Positions 45,106 to 52,615 of a stretch of DNA of 64,000 nt are shown here, piece after piece. Made by a program: the position numbers and the translations under genes. How positions within the stretch are numbered: the stretch's first letter is position 1; the number at the start of each line of letters is the position of its first letter. The stretch lies in the NCBI RefSeq assembly GCF_040829825.1, contig NZ_JBFOLH010000002.1. The stretch is one strand, 5' to 3'. The stretch comes from Leadbetterella sp040829825 (GTDB lineage: Bacteria > Bacteroidota > Bacteroidia > Cytophagales > Spirosomataceae). The notes under the pieces are model-generated. The model saw only the letters and a program-made list of their open reading frames with translations. It was not told the origin of the DNA and made no database searches.

Positions 45106-46017
45106 ATGTATCCTGTACTTGCTATTGTGTTTTTGGTGGTGGTTCTGATTATGATGGGGGTGAAGGTGGTACCCCAGCAGACCGCATTTATTGCAGAGCG
45201 CCTGGGGAAGTTCAACGGTGTGCTCCAACCCGGCATTAACTTTATTATCCCGTTTTTTGACCGGATTGCGTACAAGCACAGCCTGAAAGAAAAGGCATAC
45301 GATATTCACGAGCAGATCTGTATCACCAAAGATAACGTTCAGGTGCGGGTCGACGGGGTGATCTTCCTGCAGGTGATTGATCCGAAACAGGCGTCGTACG
45401 GTATTAACGACTTTGTGTTTGCGGTAACCCAGCTGGCCCAGACCACCATGCGGAGTGAGATCGGTAAAATTGATCTCGATAAAACCTTCGTGGAACGGAT
45501 GGTCATTAACCACGCCGTGGTGGCGGCTATTGACGAGGCGGCCATTGGCTGGGGTGTGAAAGTATTGCGTTACGAGATCAAGAACATTACGCCTCCGGCT
45601 ACCGTGCTGCAGGCCATGGAAAAGCAGATGCAGGCAGAGCGGGAAAGGCGTTCAGTGATCCTGGAATCAGAAGGTAAGAAACAATTTGCCATCAATGTAG
45701 CTGAAGGAGAGAAGGCCCGGCTGGTGCTGGAATCGGAAGCCCAGAAGCTGCAGCAGATCAACCAGGCAGAAGGTGAGGCATCGGCTATCCGTTCGGTGGC
45801 TGAAGCTAAGGCAGAGTCTATCCGCCTGATTGCAGAAGCGCTCCAGGAAAAAGGCGGGATGGAAGCCCTGCAGCTGCGGGTGGCGGAAGATTACATTGAG
45901 CAGTTCGGTAAACTGGCTAAAACGAACAATACTATTATCCTGCCGTCTAATCTGGCCGATATGTCAGGCGTTATAGCTACAGCAATGAGTGTTATTAAAC
46001 AAGAAAAATCGAAGTAA
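45106..46017 (+). CDS. SPFH/Band 7 protein (stomatin/paraslipin, QmcA-like)
   Basis: The 303-residue protein has one N-terminal membrane helix (LAIVFLVVVLIMMGVKVV). The Band 7 domain (VVPQQTAFIAERLGKFNGVLQPGINFIIPF) extends to about residue 190. A coiled-coil Ala/Glu-rich tail follows (QAEGEASAIRSVAEAKAES). It forms membrane scaffolds. Two bases separate it from the nfeD-type gene, the classic paraslipin-NfeD pair. Confidence 0.93.
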   Translation: MYPVLAIVFLVVVLIMMGVKVVPQQTAFIAERLGKFNGVLQPGINFIIPFFDRIAYKHSLKEKAYDIHEQICITKDNVQVRVDGVIFLQVIDPKQASYGINDFVFAVTQLAQTTMRSEIGKIDLDKTFVERMVINHAVVAAIDEAAIGWGVKVLRYEIKNITPPATVLQAMEKQMQAERERRSVILESEGKKQFAINVAEGEKARLVLESEAQKLQQINQAEGEASAIRSVAEAKAESIRLIAEALQEKGGMEALQLRVAEDYIEQFGKLAKTNNTIILPSNLADMSGVIATAMSVIKQEKSK

Positions 46018-46019
46018 AT

Positions 46020-46445
46020 ATGGAACCCATCAGCATCTGGATAGTTATCGGAGTGGCCCTCCTGATTGCCGAAATCCTTTCGGTATCGTTTTACTCCATC
46101 TTTTTTGGAATGGGGGCATTGATTACCGCGCTTTTTATTTACCTGGGTTTTGCCGACGACCTGACGACCCAGCTACTGATTTTCGGGGTGGCGTCATTGG
46201 GAAGCCTGCTGATCTTCCGGCAGCGGCTGCTGGAAGTATTCAATAAGAACGCAAAAGAATTTAAGGAGATCGTAGACGACTTTGCCCGGGTATCGGCCCC
46301 CATTCCGCCGCACGGCGAAGGGAAAGTCTTTTATCGCGGCGCCGACTGGATCGCCTATTCTGACGCCGAACAGAGCATTGAAAAGAATGCCCGGGTGAAG
46401 ATCAGGAAGATCGACGGGATCAAGCTGATCGTAGATCCCGCCTGA
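46020..46445 (+). CDS. NfeD family protein (short form)
   Basis: The 141-residue protein has three membrane segments in residues 5-70 (WIVIGVALLIAEILSVSFYSIFFGMGALITALF). A C-terminal OB-fold domain follows (GEGKVFYRGADWIAYSD, ARVKIRKIDGIKLIVDP). The short NfeD form works with the SPFH partner; here the genes are 2 bp apart, so co-transcription is nearly certain. Confidence 0.92.
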   Translation: MEPISIWIVIGVALLIAEILSVSFYSIFFGMGALITALFIYLGFADDLTTQLLIFGVASLGSLLIFRQRLLEVFNKNAKEFKEIVDDFARVSAPIPPHGEGKVFYRGADWIAYSDAEQSIEKNARVKIRKIDGIKLIVDPA

Positions 46446-46464
46446 GAAACGCATCGGGCAGAAA

Positions 46465-46558
46465 GAAGCTGTTCCGGCAAATACATCAACTGACGTGTTG
46501 ACAGGACCTGTAGCAGGTTCGTCACTACGGTGTCGGATGTATTTGCCGGAGCAGCTTC
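46465..46558. repeat. Long branched inverted repeat between nfeD and the COG0523 gene
   Basis: Bases 46465-46487 and 46536-46558 are 23-bp reverse complements with one change, which would be a G-U pair in the plus-strand RNA. The 48-base loop holds two nested stems: TGACG (46491-46495) with CGTCA (46520-46524), and ACCTG (46506-46510) with CAGGT (46514-46518). Few T residues follow, so it is a poor terminator. Confidence 0.8.
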
Positions 46559-46636
46559 GCTGTTTTAATACCGCATAACCACCAACAACTGCTTCTTTGC
46601 AGTCGCATAGCTGCCTGCACCTGATTTTTATTTTAT

Positions 46637-46653
46637 TTGCAACAATGTTGCAA
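46637..46653. promoter_or_regulatory. Operator 1, Zur/Fur-like palindrome
   Basis: TTGCAACAATGTTGCAA is a perfect 7-3-7 palindrome, 63 bp before the COG0523 gene and overlapping its -33 region. The partner site is 36 bp downstream. The regulator is inferred from the zinc-linked gene it precedes. Confidence 0.7.
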
Positions 46654-46675
46654 TAATAAATGTTAATTATATTTG
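46648..46675 (+). promoter_or_regulatory. Promoter of the COG0523 gene
   Basis: TATATTTG (46668-46675) is a full -7 match; TTG (46648-46650) is a -33 candidate 17 bp away. Both elements overlap the palindromic operators, so binding should repress. Confidence 0.55.
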
Positions 46676-46689
46676 CATCATTGTTGCAA
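46673..46689. promoter_or_regulatory. Operator 2, Zur/Fur-like palindrome
   Basis: TTGCATCATTGTTGCAA is a 7-3-7 palindrome with one mismatch, overlapping the end of the -7 element and the expected transcription start. Confidence 0.65.
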
Positions 46690-46716
46690 GTAAATGGGCA
46701 TTTTAAAAAATAGGAT

Positions 46717-47931
46717 ATGAAACGAACAGGCAAATTACCGGTAACCGTATTAAGCGGTTTCCTGGGGGCAGGGAAAACTACCCTGCTCAATCATATTTTA
46801 CACAATAAGGAGGGGCTAAAAGTAGCGGTCATCGTTAACGACATGAGCGAAGTGAACGTAGATGCCCGCCTGGTGGAAAGCCAGGATACTCTCTCACGTA
46901 CAGAAGAAAGACTGGTGGAAATGAGTAACGGCTGTATCTGCTGCACCTTGCGTGAAGACCTGATGACCGAAGTGGAAAAGCTGGCAAAAGAGCAGAAATT
47001 CGACTACCTCCTGATCGAGAGTACGGGCATCAGTGAGCCCGTGCCCGTAGCGCAGACGTTTTCGTATGTGGATGAGCAGAGCGGTATCGACCTGTCGCGC
47101 TTCAGCTACATCGATACCATGGTTACCGTGGTAGACTGCTATAATTTCTTCAATGATTTCGGAACTAACGAGCTTTTGCAGGACCGTCGCCTCACCGACA
47201 TGGAAGGCGACCACCGCACCATCGTTAACCTGCTGACCGACCAGATCGAGTTTGCCAATGTGATTATCCTGAACAAGGCCGACCTGGTAGATGCCCATAC
47301 ATTGGGTTTGCTGAAGGCTTCCCTGAAAAAGCTGAACCCCGGCGCCCGGATCATCCCCGCAGTTTTCGGGAAGGTACCGCCCGGTGAAATGCTGAATACC
47401 GGGCTTTTTGACTTTGAGGAGGCGCAATATTCGGCCGGCTGGCAAAAAGAGCTGGAAGCAGAGAGCCACACACCCGAAACCGAAGAGTACGGGATAAGCT
47501 CATTTGTATTCCGTGACCGCAGGCCTTTTCACCCGGAGCGTTTCTGGAAATACCTCAATGAAGAATACCCCGAAGGTGTTATACGGGCAAAAGGTCTTTT
47601 CTGGCTGGCTTCCCGGCCGGATGATGCGCTTAATTTTTCACAGGCCGGCGGCTCGTCGCGACTGGAACCGGCCGGTGTATGGTGGTGCAGCATGCCGTAC
47701 GGAGAGCGGGTACAGTATGCCGCTTTTGTGCATAACCGGGAGATAATTGAAAGCCGGTGGAGCAGGCAGTGGGGCGACCGTATGAACGAGCTGGTGTTTA
47801 TCGGGCAGGATATGGACAAAGAAAAAATGATCAGCGATCTGCATGGATGCCTGCTGAATGAAGCGGAAACGGATGCTTTTGAGCGGGGAGAAACTTTTAT
47901 AGATTTTTTTGAAAATATATTTGTTAGATAA
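46717..47931 (+). CDS. COG0523 GTP-binding metallochaperone (CobW/ZigA-like)
   Basis: The 404-residue protein has the P-loop GFLGAGKTTLLNHIL, the metal motif GCICC in MSNGCICCTLRED, the switch ESTGISEP, the guanine-specificity NKADLVD, and a C-terminal CobW_C domain (from ~YGISSFVFRDRRPFHPERF). Length and motifs fit the ZigA/YciC zinc-responsive subgroup. It is GTP-dependent and delivers zinc to client proteins when zinc is scarce. Two palindromic operators overlap its promoter. The stop codon lies within the operator of the downstream TonB receptor gene. Confidence 0.9.
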   Translation: MKRTGKLPVTVLSGFLGAGKTTLLNHILHNKEGLKVAVIVNDMSEVNVDARLVESQDTLSRTEERLVEMSNGCICCTLREDLMTEVEKLAKEQKFDYLLIESTGISEPVPVAQTFSYVDEQSGIDLSRFSYIDTMVTVVDCYNFFNDFGTNELLQDRRLTDMEGDHRTIVNLLTDQIEFANVIILNKADLVDAHTLGLLKASLKKLNPGARIIPAVFGKVPPGEMLNTGLFDFEEAQYSAGWQKELEAESHTPETEEYGISSFVFRDRRPFHPERFWKYLNEEYPEGVIRAKGLFWLASRPDDALNFSQAGGSSRLEPAGVWWCSMPYGERVQYAAFVHNREIIESRWSRQWGDRMNELVFIGQDMDKEKMISDLHGCLLNEAETDAFERGETFIDFFENIFVR

Positions 47932-47951
47932 ATCTAACTTTTATATTTTTG
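47920..47951 (+). promoter_or_regulatory. Promoter and palindromic operator of the TonB receptor gene
   Basis: TTTG (47920-47923), 20 bp, TATTTTTG (47944-47951) is an ideal -33/-7 pair. Between them is GTTAGATAAATCTAAC (47923-47938), a perfect 7-2-7 palindrome that also contains the stop codon of the COG0523 gene. It differs from the upstream operators, so a second regulator (for example DtxR/MntR-like) is possible. Confidence 0.65.
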
Positions 47952-47975
47952 TGAATCAATAATAAAAATAGACAT

Positions 47976-50249
47976 ATGAAATATATTTTGACATTCCTGA
48001 TTATCCTGACCGGAGGTGCAGTTGTTCTGGGCCAGACCGGCAGCTTGACCGGCAGGGTGGCGGCAGGAGGTAAGCCGCTGGAATCTGCCACTGTTACCGT
48101 GAAAGAGAAAAACCTGGGAACCATAACAGATGAAGAAGGCCGGTTTTTGCTGGCTGAGGTGCCCCTTGGCAAGCAGACCATTGAAGTGAGCCTGATAGGA
48201 TACGGACGAGAGATCGTAACCGTGGAGGTGAAGCCGGGGGCAAACGTGGTGAACGATATAGAATTGAAGCCAATAGATCATTCGCTGGAGGAGGTAGTGA
48301 TCAGCGGAACGATGAAGGAGGTTTCCCGGCTGGAAAGTCCTGTGCCGGTAGAAGTTTTTACGGCGCGATTCTTTAAATCGAACCCAACGCCTTCGGTATT
48401 TGACGCTCTGCAGATCGTCAACGGTGTACGGCCACAGGTAAATTGCAACGTATGCAATACCGGTGATATCCACATTAACGGGCTGGAGGGGCCGTATACC
48501 ATGATACTGATTGACGGAATGCCCATTGTAAGTGGCTTGTCTACCGTGTACGGGCTCAGCGGCATTCCACAGGCGCTGATTGAGCGAATGGAAGTAGTGA
48601 AAGGCCCTGCTTCCACGCTTTACGGCAGTGAAGCGGTAGGAGGCCTGATCAACATTATTACCAAAACGCCTCTGAAAGCACCCCGGTTTTCGGCCGATGC
48701 TTTTGCCACTACCTGGGGAGAGGTCAGCACAGACCTGGCGGGGAAGTTTACATTGGGGGAAAAGACCCGCTCTCTTTTGGGGGTGAATTATTTCAATTAC
48801 CAGAATCCGCTGGATAAGAACCACGATAATTTCACCGACCTTACCCTGCAGAACAGGATATCGGTTTTTAATAAATGGGATTTTCAGCAGAGGCATGGCC
48901 GGGCGCTGTCGGTAGCAGGCAGATACATGTATGAGGACCGCTGGGGCGGCGAAATGAACTGGAACCGCTCGTACCGGGGCGGTGATGAGGTATACGGAGA
49001 AAGCATCTATACCCGCCGCTGGGAGACATTCGGCAATTACAGGCTGTCTTCCCGGTTCAATTTCATGTTCAGCGCTAACTGGCATGACCAGAACAGCGTG
49101 TACGGCAGCACACCTTACCTGGCCAGCCAGGATATCTATTTCGGGCAGCTGACCTGGAGCCGGCAATACAGGGCACATGACCTGCTGGCCGGCCTGGCTT
49201 ATCGTTATACGTATTACGACGACAACACCCCGGCCACCTGGGCTGACGGGAGAAACCAGGCCAGCCACACCCATTTGCCGGGTATGTTTCTCCAGGATGA
49301 GATCAGGCTGAGCTCCCGCCACACCGTTATGCTGGGTACCCGTTACGACTACAACTCGGTACACGGAAATATTTTCTCCCCCCGTATCAACTACAAATGG
49401 AGCTCTGCCGACCGCTCTACCGTATTCCGGCTGGGCGGAGGCAACGGTTTCCGGGTAGCCAATGTGTTTACAGAAGACCACGCTGCGCTCACCGGGGCCC
49501 GTGAAGTAGTATTCCTGGAAGACCTGAAGCCTGAAACGTCGTGGAATGTAAATGCCAACCTGGTGAAAAAATATTACCTGAAGAGGGGTACCTTCCTGAA
49601 CCTGGATGCCACCGCATTTTATACCTGGTTTAACAATAAGATCATCCCGGATTACGACACCGATCCCAATAAGATCATTTACGCCAACCTGGACGGTTAC
49701 GCCGTATCCAAAGGGATATCGCTGAATGCAGACGCCGCTTTTGCCTGTGGCCTGAAGGTTTTACTGGGCGGCACGCTGATGGATGTATACAATACGGAGG
49801 AAGGAACGAAAAAAAGACAGATGTTTGCCGAGCGTTTTACCGCAACCTGGAGTGTAGGGTATACGTTCTCCCGCCAGAAGATCACGCTGGATTATACCGG
49901 AAATCTCTACGGGCCGATGCGTCTGCCGCTCCTGGGTGACCTGGACCCCCGGCCGGAGTACTCGCCCGTGTGGAGCATTCAGAATATACAGGTCACCAAA
50001 AGCTTTAACGACAAATGGGAGATCTACGGGGGCGTTAAAAACCTACTGAACCAGACACCGGCCAGACATGCGCCCTTCCTGATTGCCCGTGCCAATGATC
50101 CTTTTGACAAGCAGGTGATTTTTGACGGCAACGGATTTCCCGTACCCAACGAAAGCAACCCGTACGGTTTAACCTTTGACCCGTCATACGTCTATGCATC
50201 CAACCAGGGGATCCGGGGATTCCTGGGGGTGAGGTTTACGGTGAAGTGA
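47976..50249 (+). CDS. TonB-dependent receptor, probable metal or metal-complex uptake
   Basis: The 757-residue protein has a signal peptide (KYILTFLIILTGGAVVLGQ). A CarboxypepD_reg-like domain spans ~22-95 (GSLTGRVAAGGKPLESATV). The plug spans ~105-230 (LIDGMPIVSGLSTVYGLSGI, VVKGPASTLYGSEAVGGLINIIT). A ~22-strand barrel follows, ending in GIRGFLGVRFTVK. The plug has NCNVCNTGDIHINGLEG, a CxxC pair that could touch metal. It sits behind a zinc-type chaperone gene but has its own promoter and operator. The ligand is unknown; iron, manganese, zinc or a chelate are open. Confidence 0.9.
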   Translation: MKYILTFLIILTGGAVVLGQTGSLTGRVAAGGKPLESATVTVKEKNLGTITDEEGRFLLAEVPLGKQTIEVSLIGYGREIVTVEVKPGANVVNDIELKPIDHSLEEVVISGTMKEVSRLESPVPVEVFTARFFKSNPTPSVFDALQIVNGVRPQVNCNVCNTGDIHINGLEGPYTMILIDGMPIVSGLSTVYGLSGIPQALIERMEVVKGPASTLYGSEAVGGLINIITKTPLKAPRFSADAFATTWGEVSTDLAGKFTLGEKTRSLLGVNYFNYQNPLDKNHDNFTDLTLQNRISVFNKWDFQQRHGRALSVAGRYMYEDRWGGEMNWNRSYRGGDEVYGESIYTRRWETFGNYRLSSRFNFMFSANWHDQNSVYGSTPYLASQDIYFGQLTWSRQYRAHDLLAGLAYRYTYYDDNTPATWADGRNQASHTHLPGMFLQDEIRLSSRHTVMLGTRYDYNSVHGNIFSPRINYKWSSADRSTVFRLGGGNGFRVANVFTEDHAALTGAREVVFLEDLKPETSWNVNANLVKKYYLKRGTFLNLDATAFYTWFNNKIIPDYDTDPNKIIYANLDGYAVSKGISLNADAAFACGLKVLLGGTLMDVYNTEEGTKKRQMFAERFTATWSVGYTFSRQKITLDYTGNLYGPMRLPLLGDLDPRPEYSPVWSIQNIQVTKSFNDKWEIYGGVKNLLNQTPARHAPFLIARANDPFDKQVIFDGNGFPVPNESNPYGLTFDPSYVYASNQGIRGFLGVRFTVK

Positions 50250-50312
50250 TTACAGCCGGAAGCTCGTCTTTCTATGAAGAGTAGGTTTTTCATCAGCTTG
50301 TATCAATACGGC

Positions 50313-51224
50313 CTACAATTCGAGAATTATCCCTTCTTCTGCCACATGAAACCCGTTTTGGAGTACTTCCCGGTACGCCTCGCTGGCGGGGTTGAGCAAC
50401 GGATTGGTATGGTTCAGGTGTATAAAATACACTTTGGCTTTTTCTGCGGCAGGCAGGTTTTTCAGCAGCTTCATGGTTTCTTCAACAAACGGGTGGGGGA
50501 TTTCTGACATATCTCTGCCGGGTATCTCGCCGTTTTTAAAGAAGGTGGCGTCCAGCAGCGCATAATCTACCTGCGCCAGCATATCTTCCAGGTTTTTGTG
50601 CCAACGGTCCCATTTGTCAATATCGGGTATGAAAAGGGCCTTCCTTGCGGGGCCGTGAATGATAAAACCCACGGTTTCGGAATATTCGTCCCGGTGAGGC
50701 ACCCGTACCGGGGTCACCTGCAGGTTCCGGTTAAGTGTAACCGGCTGATCTTCCTGCATTTCTTTAACCGCTATATTGCTGAGCTTTACCAGCTGTTCCC
50801 AGGGGCCATTGGTCTCCAGGAAGGTTTTGAGTTTAGGCATGGCATATACCGGCATTTTCCTGGCATCAGCCGCCTCCCGCCCCAGGTACATCAGCCCGGT
50901 ATAATGCCCGATATGGGCGTGTGTCAGGAAGATGCCGTCTGGTAACGGGCTGCCGGCTTTACCGCTGAGAGCCATCAGGGTTTTTACCTGGGAGGTGATA
51001 TCCGGGGTGGCGTCTAACAGCCAGGCCTGCCCCGTTTCGGCATCGGTCACGCCGATACACGATACCTGCCGCTTTTGGCCGGGCAGCAGGTTTTTACAGC
51101 ATTCTTTTTCACAGCCTATCTGCGGATACCCGGCATCCTGCGCGGTGCCCAGAACCACCAGGCGGGCCTGGGAAAAAACCGGAACCTGCACGATCAGGAG
51201 GAGAAGGAGGGCGTATTTAAACAT
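50313..51224 (-). CDS. Secreted MBL-fold hydrolase, PqqB-like
   Basis: The 303-residue protein has a signal peptide (FKYALLLLLIVQVPVFSQ). GTAQDAGYPQIGCEKECCKN is a Cys cluster like the zinc-binding start of PqqB. The metal motif is THAHIGHYTGL, in which the Asp of HxHxDH is Gly. Further segments are VPHRDEYSETVGFII, DIDKWDRWHKN, LLDATFF and HLNHTNPLL. No pqq genes are near, so it is not assigned to PQQ synthesis. Its start is 2 bp from the heptad array at 51226, which fills the whole gap to aguB. Confidence 0.82.
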   Translation of the reverse strand: MFKYALLLLLIVQVPVFSQARLVVLGTAQDAGYPQIGCEKECCKNLLPGQKRQVSCIGVTDAETGQAWLLDATPDITSQVKTLMALSGKAGSPLPDGIFLTHAHIGHYTGLMYLGREAADARKMPVYAMPKLKTFLETNGPWEQLVKLSNIAVKEMQEDQPVTLNRNLQVTPVRVPHRDEYSETVGFIIHGPARKALFIPDIDKWDRWHKNLEDMLAQVDYALLDATFFKNGEIPGRDMSEIPHPFVEETMKLLKNLPAAEKAKVYFIHLNHTNPLLNPASEAYREVLQNGFHVAEEGIILEL

Positions 51225-51225
51225 A

Positions 51226-51323
51226 GATAGTTCCGAGTAGTGAGTTCCGAGTGATTAGTTCCGAGTAGTGAGTTCCGAGTAGTGAGTTCCGAGTGATTAG
51301 TTCCGAGTGGTGAGTTCCGGGTA
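51226..51323 (+). repeat. Heptanucleotide array, 14 units (CCGAGTA/GTGAGTT)
   Basis: Fourteen 7-mers without interruption: GATAGTT, then CCGAGTA or CCGAGTG alternating with GTGAGTT or ATTAGTT, last CCGGGTA. The array occupies virtually the entire spacer between the aguB stop and the start of the MBL gene. Confidence 0.95.
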
Positions 51324-51326
51324 GTT

Positions 51327-52199
51327 TCAATCGCTGTCAATAAACCGTTTTGTAATGGGCGCATAAGAGTCGATCCGCCGGTCGCGCAGGTAAGGCCAGG
51401 TGGTGCGGTAGTATTCCGTTTTGTCAAGGTCTATTTCTTCCACATGTACTTCTTCCCGGTCGTGAGAGGCTTTGTACAGCAGCCGGCCGTGCGGGTTGGC
51501 AATAAACGAGCCGCCCCAGAACTGCTGGTTGGCCTCGGTGCCCACCCGGTTGACCGAAACCACGTAAAGGCCGTTGGCTACGGCATGGCTCCGCTGTATG
51601 GTTTCCCAGGCATCGTGCTGTTCCCGGTTGATCACGGGGTCTTTTTCGTCCAGGTCCCAGCCAATGGCCGTAGGGTAGAACAGGATCTCGGCTCCCATCA
51701 GCGAGGTGATACGGGCGGCTTCCGGGTACCACTGGTCCCAGCAGATCAGCACGCCGATGCGGGCAAAACGGGTTTCAAATATTTTATAGCCCAGGTCGCC
51801 GGGGGTGAAATAGAATTTTTCGTAGTAGCCGGGGTCGTCAGGAATGTGCATTTTCCGGTATTTGCCCAGGTAGGAACCGTCGGCATCAATGACGGCTGTG
51901 GTATTGTGGTACAGCCCCTGTGCTCTTTTTTCAAAAAGGGAAGCAATGATCACCACGCCCAGCTCCTGCGCCAGGGGCCGGAGGAGGTCGGTGGTAGGGC
52001 CGGGAATGCTTTCGCCCAGCTTAAAGTTTTCGTGGTCTTCCACGTCGCAGAAGTACAGGGAGGTGAACAGCTCCTGCAGGCATACAATCTGGGCGCCCTG
52101 AGCGGCCGCTTCCCGGATTTTCTCTACGGCTTTCTGCCGGTTGTTGTCTACACTTGCCGAGCAGGTCATCTGAACCACACCTACTTTTACGTTTTTCAT
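51327..52199 (-). CDS. aguB: N-carbamoylputrescine amidase
   Basis: The 290-residue nitrilase-fold protein has the triad Glu in IVCLQELFTSLYFC, Lys in KYRKMHIPDDPGYYEKFYF, and Cys in VLICWDQWYPEAAR. FYFTPGDLGYKIFET and GGSFIANPHGRLL are typical of AguB. It hydrolyses N-carbamoylputrescine to putrescine, CO2 and ammonia. Agmatine deiminase is not in the window; a carboxyspermidine dehydrogenase lies 11 kb away. It is probably co-transcribed with the MBL gene through the repeat array. Confidence 0.93.
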   Translation of the reverse strand: MKNVKVGVVQMTCSASVDNNRQKAVEKIREAAAQGAQIVCLQELFTSLYFCDVEDHENFKLGESIPGPTTDLLRPLAQELGVVIIASLFEKRAQGLYHNTTAVIDADGSYLGKYRKMHIPDDPGYYEKFYFTPGDLGYKIFETRFARIGVLICWDQWYPEAARITSLMGAEILFYPTAIGWDLDEKDPVINREQHDAWETIQRSHAVANGLYVVSVNRVGTEANQQFWGGSFIANPHGRLLYKASHDREEVHVEEIDLDKTEYYRTTWPYLRDRRIDSYAPITKRFIDSD

Positions 52200-52615
52200 C
52201 TTGCACTCAATTTTTCCGAAAGATAGGCAAAAAGCCGTGAGCTGTCAGCTATGAGCGGTGAGCTTTTAGCTTTCAGCGGTCGCACAGAGACCGTCGGATG
52301 CGCCTGTTACGGGTTGAAAGTTTGTTGGCTGAAAGTTGTCAGTCAACAGCTGTTTTGTTTGGCTTAAGGGTGGTCTTCCGGTTTTTTGTATGGAGAAAAA
52401 GGTTTTTTGTTTTAGAAAAATCTGCCGGGTAGGATAATTTTTATAGAAATTATAATAATAAAAATAAAATATGAGTTTTCAATATAAAATATTGTTATAA
52501 TTTATTGAGTCGAAATAAAAGTCTGATAAATTGCATACAAAGTATATTTTGTATTATATAGTTATATTTTTTCAATATATAATACTATTCTTAGAATATT
52601 TAGGCAGTTTCAAAG
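52200..52615. other. 416-bp intergenic region upstream of gltB
   Basis: The aguB-proximal half carries a heptad array (52238-52279) and a looser repeat near 52315-52345 (GTTGAAAGTTTGTT, GCTGAAAGTTGTCA). The gltB-proximal ~190 bp are extremely AT-rich with a palindrome ATACAAA/TTTTGTAT near 52535-52555; TATATTTTG there is one base too long for a standard -7. No gene is supported. Confidence 0.6.
52238..52279. repeat. Heptanucleotide array, 6 units (TGAGCTG/TCAGCTA family)
   Basis: TGAGCTG, TCAGCTA, TGAGCGG, TGAGCTT, TTAGCTT, TCAGCGG in exact 7-bp steps; related to the array at 31889. Confidence 0.88.

Noticed and set aside
47934..49481. 515-codon minus-strand frame opposite the TonB receptor
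   Set aside because: The plus-strand receptor is complete and unambiguous; the antisense frame has no domain and comes from codon bias.
51226..51323. CRISPR array
   Set aside because: Units are only 7 (or 14) bp, contiguous, with no unique spacers and no cas genes.
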